A DNA stretch of 64,000 nt, from positions 310,001 through 374,000 of the forward strand of contig NZ_CANMED010000005.1 in the NCBI RefSeq assembly GCF_947496855.1, given 5' to 3'. Of this stretch, positions 36,315-43,771 are shown one piece after another (position 1 is the first letter of the stretch; each line of letters starts with the position of its first letter). The position numbers and the translations under genes were made by a program. The notes under the pieces were generated by a model. That model did not search any database and was not told the origin of the DNA. It was given only the letters and a program-made list of their open reading frames with translations. Origin of the DNA: an uncultured Aquimarina sp. Its GTDB lineage: Bacteria; Bacteroidota; Bacteroidia; Flavobacteriales; Flavobacteriaceae.

Positions 36315-36338
36315 ACCTCATTTTGTTCAAAATGAGGT
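36315..36338. promoter_or_regulatory. Perfect 24-bp palindrome, copy 2
   Basis: Arms ACCTCATTTTG and CAAAATGAGGT match perfectly around a 2-nt centre. It sits 29 nt after the TPR-AraC gene stop and 109 nt before the precursor start. On the minus strand no T run follows, so an operator is more likely than a terminator. Confidence 0.6.
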
Positions 36339-36367
36339 GTTTTTTATTGATATTAAACATGTAACGC

Positions 36368-38125
36368 TTAATTATTCAATTTTTCTATATTCTTGATATA
36401 ATACGAAGGATTAAGTCCTGTTTTGGCTTTAAAATGTTTTGTGAAAGAATTATCGCTTTTATATCCTATTTCTGATGCTATTGAAGTGATTGAAAATGAC
36501 CTGAATTTTTTATCATTCTTTAATCTTTTAAGCACATAATCAATTCTTAAATCATTGATGTAATCATTAAAACTTTTCCCTTTATACGTATTTATTATTT
36601 TAGATAGGTACGTAGCATTTGTCCTAACTTTTTTTGCAATAGATCTTAGATTACACTCTAAGCTTAAAAAATATTCTTGTTGTTCAATCTTGCTCAATCT
36701 TTTTAATACTTCATTAATTTTTTCATCATCAATGACTATTTCTTTACCTATATCTCTTATTTCCTTCGATGCTACCTTATCCTTAGTTTCTAAATTAGAT
36801 ATTTTTTTAATCAAATCATTAAATACTATTTTATTAGCTTTTTGTTTTCTAAAATACACTATAAGGATAATAACCATTATAAAAAGCACTATCAAAAAAG
36901 CACCTAAGATATACTTCTTATACTTTTGTTCTTTTATTCGTTTACTTTCTAGTTTTTTAATTTTATCATCTAATTTTTGTGTATTCTGATCATATATTTT
37001 GCTTACTGTTTCATCTTTGTTTTTCTGAAATTGATCTTGTAATTCCTGATGTGCAGTAAACCAATGTATAGATGCTTTTATGTCACCAGTTTCCTTGTAA
37101 CTTTTTGCTAGAAGCATATGTGCATCTATTACTCTATTCTTTCTTAGATCATTTTCTTCTAATACATTTAATGTTTCCTTTAGATAGCCAATAGCTTTAT
37201 CATAAGATTTTACTTCATAAAAATAACTGGCAAGAAAATAATTAACATTGATAGCTTGGTTAGATCTACCACTGATTCCCAATCTGGTTAAAATATCTTC
37301 TGCTTTGTATAAAAAATCTAATGCTTTATCGTAGTTTTTTCTTTGGTAGAATACTATTCCTTTTTTAATATACAAATCAGCAATTCCAATCTGATAATCT
37401 AAAGATTCACTTATTTTTAAACCAATTTCAGCGTATTTCAGTACTGAATCAAGTTTTTCTAAATCTAAATATACCTCGCTTATAATTGTAAGCACATTTA
37501 CATGGTTCCTACCATTCTTGAAGGATGTTTTGTCAATAAAACTCAATAATTTATTACAATCTTCTCTAGCTTTGTCTAATTGATTCATTCTTCTTAGAAC
37601 AATCACTATGTTAGATTTAGCAACAATCTCATTCTTAAGATCGCCTTTTTCTTGTGCTATTTCCAAAACGTTTTGATAAGAATCCAAGGCTTTTTGATTT
37701 TGCCAATCTTTTAGATACGAGTTTCCTTGTCTTAAATAGGCCTTACACAGAACTTCATCAAGTTCATTTTTTTTAGCCATTGAAATAGCTTTATCTAGAT
37801 ACGATATACTTCGTTCAGATTCTTCTTGCTTATAAAAATGATATCCTATTTCAGAATATATTTGAGCAAGATCAACTTTTAGGTTTTGATGGTTTATAAG
37901 AGCATTTTCATAGGCAATACTCTCACCGGGAGTAGCAATTTTTATCAACTGAATTAATTCTTCAATTGTTTTATTTTTTAAACTATCAGGGATCGTTACT
38001 CGCTGTTCTTGCCCATATGTCTTTATTAAAAAAAATACAGATGTAAATATGTAATAAAGTAAATGTCTCGATATACATCTATTAGCAAAAAAAATCATTT
38101 GGATAAATATTGTGTGATGCTCCAA
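36368..38125 (-). CDS. Membrane TPR-AraC hybrid regulator, copy 2
   Basis: The 585-residue protein has an N-terminal hydrophobic segment (about 15-38), a long TPR region (about 60-390, for example LAQIYSEIGYHFYKQEESERSISYLDKAI, cut here to its pattern), one membrane helix near 405-425 (YILGAFLIVLFIMVIILIV) and a cytoplasmic AraC-type helix-turn-helix domain (about 490-585) ending GYKSDNSFTKHFKAKTGLNP. It should bind a signal outside the cytoplasm with its TPRs and DNA inside. It is paralogous to the protein at 39590-41341 along its full length. The ligand is unknown; a peptide product of the cluster is a plausible guess. Confidence 0.85.
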   Translation of the reverse strand: MEHHTIFIQMIFFANRCISRHLLYYIFTSVFFLIKTYGQEQRVTIPDSLKNKTIEELIQLIKIATPGESIAYENALINHQNLKVDLAQIYSEIGYHFYKQEESERSISYLDKAISMAKKNELDEVLCKAYLRQGNSYLKDWQNQKALDSYQNVLEIAQEKGDLKNEIVAKSNIVIVLRRMNQLDKAREDCNKLLSFIDKTSFKNGRNHVNVLTIISEVYLDLEKLDSVLKYAEIGLKISESLDYQIGIADLYIKKGIVFYQRKNYDKALDFLYKAEDILTRLGISGRSNQAINVNYFLASYFYEVKSYDKAIGYLKETLNVLEENDLRKNRVIDAHMLLAKSYKETGDIKASIHWFTAHQELQDQFQKNKDETVSKIYDQNTQKLDDKIKKLESKRIKEQKYKKYILGAFLIVLFIMVIILIVYFRKQKANKIVFNDLIKKISNLETKDKVASKEIRDIGKEIVIDDEKINEVLKRLSKIEQQEYFLSLECNLRSIAKKVRTNATYLSKIINTYKGKSFNDYINDLRIDYVLKRLKNDKKFRSFSITSIASEIGYKSDNSFTKHFKAKTGLNPSYYIKNIEKLNN

Positions 38126-38352
38126 ATGTAATGATTAGATTAGGTATCAAGCAATTAAATTCTACAAGCACGCGTAGCTAAAAAAGAAAAGAAGCTATTC
38201 CAAAAAGTACAATATTTACAATACCATCACATTATGCGAAGTCGAAATATACTGAAAATCAAGGATAGTTATTTCTCGAATCTTCTTGAAATAACAGAGA
38301 AATCTACTTTTTAGACAGCCTCTTTTTAAAAAATAAAATATGTATTATGGGA

Positions 38353-38490
38353 TTAATGCATATGTATAGGTTGGCAATCAGGACCGCCCAACCAAATACA
38401 GTGTGGATAATTGTTTCCTCCTTTTACGGATTGTTGTTGGTTCTTTTCTATGATTGAGACATTTTTCATCTCTAAAATTTTATCTAACAT
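38353..38490 (-). CDS. RiPP-like precursor peptide, MLxxILExK-leader family, copy 2
   Basis: A 45-residue peptide starting MLDKILEMKNVSIIEKNQQQ with double glycine at 24-25 (SVKGG). Its 20-residue core has two Cys (PHCIW and PDCQP) but no Ser or Thr. It therefore cannot become a lanthipeptide by the LanB/LanC route and may carry one disulfide or another modification. The conserved 35-nt element ends 17 nt upstream of the start. It pairs by leader with the peptide at 38914-39096. Confidence 0.75.
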   Translation of the reverse strand: MLDKILEMKNVSIIEKNQQQSVKGGNNYPHCIWLGGPDCQPIHMH

Positions 38491-38507
38491 ATCTACGTGT
38501 TTTTATG

Positions 38508-38542
38508 TACCTACTCTGTTATAAGGTTTTCGGTTTGCCCTT
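38508..38542 (-). promoter_or_regulatory. Conserved 34-35 nt element upstream of a precursor gene, copy 2
   Basis: In the plus-strand text it begins TACCTACTCT, has TAAGGTTTTCGGTTT in the middle and ends GCCCTT. It lies 17 nt from the start codon at 38490. See the copies at 35827 and 39113. Confidence 0.7.
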
Positions 38543-38559
38543 TTAAATAACTTTTATTG

Positions 38560-38742
38560 TTAGTGCTCAATACAAACAGGTCTTGTACCAGGTCCGGTTT
38601 GTGCTGTATTACCACAGGCATTCATTTGTGAAGGAGTACATGTTACTACTGAAGTAAAACCCCCTCCTCCTTTAACTTTAGTAAGGTTTAGGTTACTAAT
38701 CGTTTGTTTTTTTAACTCTAAATTTTTCAATGATTTTTTCAT
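38560..38742 (-). CDS. Lanthipeptide precursor, LKKQTIS-leader family, copy 1
   Basis: A 60-residue peptide with leader LELKKQTISNLNLTKVKGG, almost the same as the copy at 35652-35804. Gly-Gly is at 25-26, followed by two further Gly. The core is rich in Ser/Thr and has three Cys (VTCTP, NACGN, PVCIE), the best lanthipeptide candidate in the array. The conserved 35-nt element is not found upstream of this copy. The gap to the previous peptide gene is 171 nt. Confidence 0.85.
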   Translation of the reverse strand: MKKSLKNLELKKQTISNLNLTKVKGGGGFTSVVTCTPSQMNACGNTAQTGPGTRPVCIEH

Positions 38743-38913
38743 GATAATTATAATTTAATCCATACTATTTGAAAACAAAATGAGACTATATAAAAAATGT
38801 ATCATTTATCGGTCTGAACCCATCGAAGGCTATATAAAAACCAATCGTTTAAAACTTCTACAAGTTTGGTATTACATCAATAATTTATTTATTACACTAT
38901 CTCATTTTTTGTG

Positions 38914-39096
38914 TTAATGTAATATTTGATAACAAGTTCCATTTGGAGAACAGGTTCCAGCACACGACTGTAGGCATTCATAAAATTCATCACCTGGGCA
39001 AGTTGAACATCCATCTGGTCCTGCAGCAATAATAGATTGTTGCTCGCTTCTATTTAGTTTTGATACTCCTTTTAATTCTAAAATGTTATTAAGCAT
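38914..39096 (-). CDS. RiPP-like precursor peptide, MLxxILExK-leader family, copy 1
   Basis: A 60-residue peptide starting MLNNILELKGVSKLNRSEQQ. Where relatives have Gly-Gly it reads IIAAG, near residue 25. The core carries six Cys in a short space (CSTCPG, YECLQSC, GTCSP, GTCYQ) and several Ser/Thr. Six cysteines could make three disulfides or several thioether rings; the sequence does not decide. The conserved 35-nt element lies 16 nt upstream of the start. Confidence 0.8.
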   Translation of the reverse strand: MLNNILELKGVSKLNRSEQQSIIAAGPDGCSTCPGDEFYECLQSCAGTCSPNGTCYQILH

Positions 39097-39112
39097 GATT
39101 ATATGTTTTAAG

Positions 39113-39147
39113 TACCTACTCTATCTTAAGGTTTTCGGTTTCCCCTT
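39113..39147 (-). promoter_or_regulatory. Conserved 34-35 nt element upstream of a precursor gene, copy 3
   Basis: In the plus-strand text it begins TACCTACTCT, has TTAAGGTTTTCGGTTT in the middle and ends CCCCTT. It lies 16 nt from the start codon at 39096. See the copies at 35827 and 38508. Confidence 0.7.
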
Positions 39148-39224
39148 GATCAAAATCAATTGTCGACATCGCTTTGATTGTGAGACTAAGCTAGATTGAA
39201 AAAAAGAGGATAAAAAACAAAGCA

Positions 39225-39248
39225 ACCCTGTTTTGGATAAAACAGGGT
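39225..39248. promoter_or_regulatory. Near-perfect 24-bp palindrome, copy 3
   Basis: Arms ACCCTGTTTTG and TAAAACAGGGT (10 of 11 positions symmetric) flank a 2-nt centre. It lies 129 nt upstream of the precursor start at 39096 and directly after the terminator of the preceding precursor gene. Its ACCCTG arm could also pair with the GCAGGG arm of that terminator. Confidence 0.55.
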
Positions 39249-39251
39249 CAT

Positions 39252-39283
39252 AAAAAAACCCTGCAAAGGTTGCAGGGTTTTTA
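39252..39283 (-). terminator. Terminator after the TIARIN-family precursor, copy 1
   Basis: ACCCTGCAA (39258-39266) pairs with TTGCAGGGT (39270-39278) across a 3-nt loop; on the minus strand seven T residues follow. It lies 26 nt after the precursor stop. Confidence 0.88.
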
Positions 39284-39303
39284 AACAATTTTATTAGTAT
39301 TAA

Positions 39304-39447
39304 TCAAGGTTCTATATTACATTTATCTGGAAATGTTTCAAAAGTAGGAAGGCTACTACCTCCTTTAATTTGATGCATCGCATCTATATTGATTCTGGCA
39401 ATCGTTAGCTTCTTTAAGCTGATTTTGTTGTTTTGTTGTTGCTTCAT
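39304..39447 (-). CDS. RiPP precursor peptide, TIARIN-leader family, copy 1
   Basis: A 47-residue peptide whose leader contains ISLKKLTIARINIDAM and ends in QIKGG at 26-30. The 17-residue core begins SSLPTFETF and has a single Cys43 with Ser31, Ser32, Thr35 and Thr38, so at most one lanthionine ring. It follows the first TPR-AraC gene by 142 nt, as its paralogue at 36048-36206 follows the second one. Confidence 0.82.
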   Translation of the reverse strand: MKQQQNNKISLKKLTIARINIDAMHQIKGGSSLPTFETFPDKCNIEP

Positions 39448-39521
39448 AAACAATGTAATTTAGTTAGTATTTCTTTCTGTTTTTTGGATTTTAAGAACCC
39501 CAATACATATATTCTTAATTG

Positions 39522-39529
39522 AAATATAT
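39522..39529 (-). promoter_or_regulatory. Candidate -7 box of the TIARIN precursor promoter, copy 1
   Basis: On the minus strand this reads TATATTTC, 30 nt downstream of the palindrome at 39560-39583 and about 75 nt before the start codon. The same layout exists at 36276-36283. Confidence 0.4.
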
Positions 39530-39559
39530 TTTATCTGAAAGACTAATCACAATACACTT

Positions 39560-39583
39560 ACCCTGTTTTAGACAAAAACGGGT
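39560..39583. promoter_or_regulatory. Imperfect 24-bp palindrome, copy 4
   Basis: Arms ACCCTGTTTTA and CAAAAACGGGT flank a 2-nt centre, the same size as the perfect palindrome at 36315. It lies 6 nt after the TPR-AraC stop codon and 112 nt before the precursor start. No T run follows on the minus strand. Confidence 0.5.
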
Positions 39584-39589
39584 TGTTTT

Positions 39590-41341
39590 TTATACACTTT
39601 TTGTAACGTTATCCTCTCGTTGTAACTTTTCTATATTTTTAATATAATACGATGGATTTAAACCTGTTCTTGCTTTAAATCGTTTAGCAAAAGCATCATC
39701 ACTTTTATAACCTACTTCTGCAGCAATTGATTTAACAGAAAAGGCTCTGAATTTTTTATCATTTTTTAGTCGCTGTAATGCATACTCTATTCTTAAATCA
39801 GCTATATATTCATTAAAGTTCTTTCCTTTATGTGCGTGAATAATCTTGGTAAGATAGGTAGTATTCGTTTTTACCTTTTTAGCGATTGCGCTTAGGTTAC
39901 ATTCGGTTTTTAAAAAATATTCCTGATCTTCTAACTTATCCAAACCTTTTAATATTGCTGTAACTTTATCATCATCAATTACAATTGTTGCGCTATTATT
40001 TTTTGAGTCTTTTTCACTTTTTTGCACCTCTAAAAGATTGACTTTTTCAACCAATTCTGAGAACATTAGCTTATTCGACTGTTGTTTTTTATAATATGTA
40101 AACCCTATTAGTAATAAAGTTAAAGAAATGGTAATAGAACCAATCAATAGATAACTTGAGGTGTTTTCTTTACTTTTTAGTTTTGCTATTTCTTTCTCAT
40201 ACTTTTCAGTTTCTTTCTCATAAATAGTATCTACGGTTTTATTTTTTTCTTCCTGATAATTCTCATTTAAGTTTATATAAATACGCTCCCAATAATGTCC
40301 TTGTTCAAAATCTTTCTTTTTAAAATAACAATTAGCCAGTAATAAGTGTGATTGGATTACTGGTAGTTTACTTACATCCTCTTCCTTAATAAAATCCATG
40401 GTGTTACATAAATACAAAATTGCCTGGTCATAGTTTTGCTCCTCATAATAGCAAGCTGCCAGATAATAATTTATTTTCACCGATGGGAAAAACTTATTAT
40501 CAATATCATAATTATCCAAAATACCTTTAGCCTTATGTAGATTATCAAAAGCCTGATCAAAATCTTTTTTGTAATAGTAAGCAATCCCTTTTTTAATATA
40601 CAAATCCACCAAACCTTCTTTAAAATCTAGCGATTTGCTTAGTTTAATACCTTTATTAGCATAATGTAGTACCGAATCATATTGTTCTTTATCTAAATAT
40701 ACTTCATTGATATTAGTAAGTATTCTTACATGGTTTCTACCATTTTTAAAAGATGTTTCATCAATGGCATGTAACATTTCTTTAGAAATTTCTAAGGCTT
40801 TATCTAACCTATTCATTTTATGTAATACGAGTACAAGGCCTGAATTAGCATTAATTGAATTTCCTAAATTTTCTTGCTGTTGTGAGATTTTTAGTGCCTT
40901 ATGATAGTTGTCAAATGAATTCTGATGTTTTCCTTCTCTAAGAAATGTAGCGCCATTTAATATATAACTCCAAAATGACAAGTTTTTATCATTTAGTTTA
41001 TTTCCTATTTTATGCACCCTATTTCCATATTTGATACTCCTTTTAAAATCTTCTTTTCTATAAAAATGAAACCCCAATCTAAGATAAAACTTGGCTGAGA
41101 CTGAATCGTCCTTATGAAAACTCTCCAATACTTCTTCATAGACTTCTATCTGATCAGCATCAGAAGATCTAATTAAATTAACCAGTTGTCCAGGAGTTTT
41201 AGTTTCTAGGCTATCGGGTACCGCCAATTTGGTCTCCTGTGCATCCGTAAAAACGGGTATTATAATAAATAGTAATAAGAAAAGGAAAAGTATTTGTGTT
41301 TTAAAAAAAGCCATTACAATAATTGAGAAGTATACTCCCAA
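39590..41341 (-). CDS. Membrane TPR-AraC hybrid regulator, copy 1
   Basis: The 583-residue paralogue of the protein at 36368-38125, with the same order of parts: hydrophobic N terminus (about 8-35, ending VFTDAQE), TPR region (about 60-390), a single membrane helix near 402-425 (SSYLLIGSITISLTLLLIGF) and a C-terminal AraC helix-turn-helix domain with FRAFSVKSIAAEVGYKSD. A second ATG ten codons in (41314) is an equally good start. It is the first gene of the RiPP island and is followed by a palindrome and a precursor gene, so autoregulation or control of the precursors is likely. Confidence 0.85.
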   Translation of the reverse strand: MGVYFSIIVMAFFKTQILFLFLLLFIIIPVFTDAQETKLAVPDSLETKTPGQLVNLIRSSDADQIEVYEEVLESFHKDDSVSAKFYLRLGFHFYRKEDFKRSIKYGNRVHKIGNKLNDKNLSFWSYILNGATFLREGKHQNSFDNYHKALKISQQQENLGNSINANSGLVLVLHKMNRLDKALEISKEMLHAIDETSFKNGRNHVRILTNINEVYLDKEQYDSVLHYANKGIKLSKSLDFKEGLVDLYIKKGIAYYYKKDFDQAFDNLHKAKGILDNYDIDNKFFPSVKINYYLAACYYEEQNYDQAILYLCNTMDFIKEEDVSKLPVIQSHLLLANCYFKKKDFEQGHYWERIYINLNENYQEEKNKTVDTIYEKETEKYEKEIAKLKSKENTSSYLLIGSITISLTLLLIGFTYYKKQQSNKLMFSELVEKVNLLEVQKSEKDSKNNSATIVIDDDKVTAILKGLDKLEDQEYFLKTECNLSAIAKKVKTNTTYLTKIIHAHKGKNFNEYIADLRIEYALQRLKNDKKFRAFSVKSIAAEVGYKSDDAFAKRFKARTGLNPSYYIKNIEKLQREDNVTKSV

Positions 41342-41400
41342 ATGTAATCATTCTTTTTAATCTGTTTTTTGAAGTAATTAGTCTTAAAATAAAGAGAAAC

Positions 41401-41787
41401 TTATCTAAAATTGATCGTACAGCTCTGGGATTGTCCAAACCACTTTACTCGATTACGAGAAGCTAGTCTATAGATTCCATCCCGAATCATTCTCGGAACA
41501 AATGCTAACAAAGCTGCTACGCGTTTCCATTTTGGGATTTTGGATATAATTTTCAGAAAACCATCCGAATGCGTATGCGATCCATATTCATCAATAAGGA
41601 TTACTGTGTCTAAACGTTCCGTTGGATATTCATATTTTCTGAGTAACTTTTGCCCTTGAGGAGATTGAAAAGGAACAAAATGAAAAAGATCTTCTGGAGC
41701 AAACTGCATTAACCAACCCACAACACCATTACATAGATTACACTCGCCATCAAATATAATAATACTTTTATCTAAGGAAGTTTCCAT
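41401..41787 (-). CDS. DCC1-like thiol-disulfide oxidoreductase family protein (DUF393)
   Basis: This family is named for its N-terminal DxxCxxC motif. Here it reads FDGECNLCNGVVGWLM at about residues 13-28, with a C-x-x-C pair of the thioredoxin-like type. The middle PFQSPQGQKLLRKY and the C-terminal part with YRLASRNRVKWFGQ match the usual pattern, and the length of 128 residues is typical. The biological substrate of the family is not established. It lies between the RiPP island and an ABC transporter, but nothing in the sequence ties it to peptide disulfide formation. Confidence 0.85.
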   Translation of the reverse strand: METSLDKSIIIFDGECNLCNGVVGWLMQFAPEDLFHFVPFQSPQGQKLLRKYEYPTERLDTVILIDEYGSHTHSDGFLKIISKIPKWKRVAALLAFVPRMIRDGIYRLASRNRVKWFGQSQSCTINFR

Positions 41788-41814
41788 TTTATTGATTTTT
41801 AAGTTTTTACACGA

Positions 41815-42483
41815 TTATAGTCGTATAGAACCGTCAATCATTTCAATACTACAGTGAGAATTTTGATAAATTTTAGAATCATGCGTTGCGATTACCACTG
41901 CTTTATTTCTAGATCCTGCTATTTCTTTGAGCAACTCAAAAATTAACTCAGAGTTTTTTTGATCTAAATTTCCAGTTGGTTCATCAGCTACAATCAAAGA
42001 AGGGTCATTAATTAGAGCCCTAGCAATAGCCACCCGCTGTTGTTGACCTCCAGAAAGTTGATATGAAGGTCTTTTTGCAAAAGCTATCATACCGACTTCA
42101 TCTAATAAACTTAAAGCATTTTCCTTAATCTCCTCTTTGCTTTTCTGAGATAATTTCATCGCTGGGAGCATTACATTCTGTAGCACACTAAATTCTGGAA
42201 GTAAATAATGAAATTGATACACAAATCCGATGTGTTTATTTCTAAAATCGGTGAGAGCCGAAGATCCCAAATTTTTAATATCCTGATTATATATGTACAA
42301 CTTTCCTTCGAAATCAGTATCCAGAGTTGATAAAATGTACAATAAAGTCGATTTCCCGCTTCCAGATTCTCCATACACGGAGACCAGCTCTCCTTCAGAA
42401 ATTGATAAAGAAACATCTTTTAATACCTGATGCTTTTCTGGTTCCAAAAAATACTTATTTATATGTCCTGCTTCTAAAATCAT
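41815..42483 (-). CDS. ABC transporter ATP-binding protein (LolD/MacB type)
   Basis: The 222-residue ATPase has Walker A GESGSGKS (38-45), the Q-loop region, signature SGGQQQRVAIARAL near 145, Walker B LIVADEPTGNLD and the switch His in ATHDSK. The closest pattern is the LolD/MacB/FtsE branch that works with FtsX-fold permeases. It overlaps the stop of the permease gene by 4 nt, so the two form one transporter. Cargo could be a lipoprotein, a peptide or none (mechanical function); adjacency to the RiPP island is suggestive only. Confidence 0.9.
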   Translation of the reverse strand: MILEAGHINKYFLEPEKHQVLKDVSLSISEGELVSVYGESGSGKSTLLYILSTLDTDFEGKLYIYNQDIKNLGSSALTDFRNKHIGFVYQFHYLLPEFSVLQNVMLPAMKLSQKSKEEIKENALSLLDEVGMIAFAKRPSYQLSGGQQQRVAIARALINDPSLIVADEPTGNLDQKNSELIFELLKEIAGSRNKAVVIATHDSKIYQNSHCSIEMIDGSIRL

Positions 42484-43682
42484 ACTCCTCTAATAATCGT
42501 TACGGGATCTACTTTACTTGCTTTTTTTGAAGGAAAATATCCTGCAAAAATAGTTGTCAATACTCCAAAGAAAAATCCTAACACATAGTATGACATTTTA
42601 AAATTAATTGGATAGGTATCCACAATTATAAAGTCTGACGTATCTAAAGGAGTAGTAGAAATTAGATAACTAATCAAATATCCAAAAACGCTCCCTAAAA
42701 CAGCTCCTAATACACCAATAATTATGGATTGAACTAGAAAAATAAACACAATATCATTACTAGAATATCCAATTGTTTTTAGGACTGCAATATCTTTTCT
42801 CTTCTGGATTACTGTAATATTAAGAATATTATAAATTCCAAATCCTGCTACTAAAAGTAATGCAAAAGAAACAGACCAAGTAAGAATATCACGAACCTTA
42901 TTTCCTATCACAATCGTCTTGTTACTATCTTTCCAATCTTCTGTAGCAATTCCATCAATATTTTCACTTAGATAAGCTTTTAAACGAACGTTATCTCTCT
43001 CTTTTAGTTTTATGTGAATATTCGTAATACCATTTTTTTGATCTAATAAATTCTGCAAGGTAGTTGAAGAAACATAGGTTCTTACATTATCTATGGTCGT
43101 AATCCCAAAACTAAATATACCCGAAACTTTTAGTATTGTACTCTTACCGTTAGGGAGTATCATTTTTATCTGATCTCCTGTAGAAACTTTCAATCGGTTA
43201 GCAAGACTAATTCCTAGTAAAATAGTATTCTCTGCTAACAAACTTTGGAAACCTTCTCCTTCTATTAATCGTCTTTCTAGGTCTACCATATTACGCTCCT
43301 GATCCGGGAAAATACCATTAATACTGCCGGGGAATTGTTTAGCATCACTAATCAAAATTGCTGGTGAAATGATTTGGTGTGCAAAAAATTGAACATTTTT
43401 ATCAGTTTTCAGAACATTATCAATCTTGTTACTGTTTTTTATGTAATTAGATAGTATAGTAGATTGTTTTTTAGACTTTGCGCTAACCATTATATCAGGA
43501 CTTCCATTAAAAACTGCATCATCAAGAAAGTCGTTGACCCCTGTCATAAAGTTGATCATGACAATAAAAGTTGTTACGCCCAACAAAACTCCTATCGCTG
43601 CTAAAAAGCTTTGCTTTTTTCTTGCCAATAAGTATTGTAACGCTATAAATATGTTTGTTTTATTAAAAACTTGCGTGGACAT
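42480..43682 (-). CDS. ABC transporter permease, FtsX/MacB fold
   Basis: This 400-residue protein has one N-terminal membrane helix (about 22-45), a large extracytoplasmic domain (about 50-265, MacB periplasmic-core-like), and three C-terminal helices (about 270-295, 315-345, 370-392) ending GYFPSKKASKVDPVTIIRG, the typical family tail. It is upstream of its ATPase, with a 4-nt overlap. The C-terminal tail and size fit LolC/LolE or MacB-type permeases. Confidence 0.9.
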   Translation of the reverse strand: MSTQVFNKTNIFIALQYLLARKKQSFLAAIGVLLGVTTFIVMINFMTGVNDFLDDAVFNGSPDIMVSAKSKKQSTILSNYIKNSNKIDNVLKTDKNVQFFAHQIISPAILISDAKQFPGSINGIFPDQERNMVDLERRLIEGEGFQSLLAENTILLGISLANRLKVSTGDQIKMILPNGKSTILKVSGIFSFGITTIDNVRTYVSSTTLQNLLDQKNGITNIHIKLKERDNVRLKAYLSENIDGIATEDWKDSNKTIVIGNKVRDILTWSVSFALLLVAGFGIYNILNITVIQKRKDIAVLKTIGYSSNDIVFIFLVQSIIIGVLGAVLGSVFGYLISYLISTTPLDTSDFIIVDTYPINFKMSYYVLGFFFGVLTTIFAGYFPSKKASKVDPVTIIRGV

Positions 43683-43771
43683 ATTTGATAGGTCGAGAAA
43701 GCATGGATAGGATTACAGAAGTATGTTAAAAGAAATAAATCTAATAATTCGAAAATTTTATCAGTTAGAAA

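Noticed and set aside
36315..36338. Terminator of the TPR-AraC gene
   Set aside because: No T run follows on the minus strand and the geometry (11-nt arms, 2-nt centre) recurs at other sites upstream of precursor genes, which fits an operator better. It is not excluded.
38768..38786. A fifth palindrome copy
   Set aside because: Only one half-site (CAAAATGAG) is present at 38776-38784; the other arm matches at about 4 of 11 positions.
41815..43682. ABC pair as the lanthipeptide exporter
   Set aside because: The ATPase and permease are of the LolD/MacB-FtsX type with no C39 peptidase domain, and the pair is separated from the island by the DCC1-like gene. I kept it only as a possible helper.
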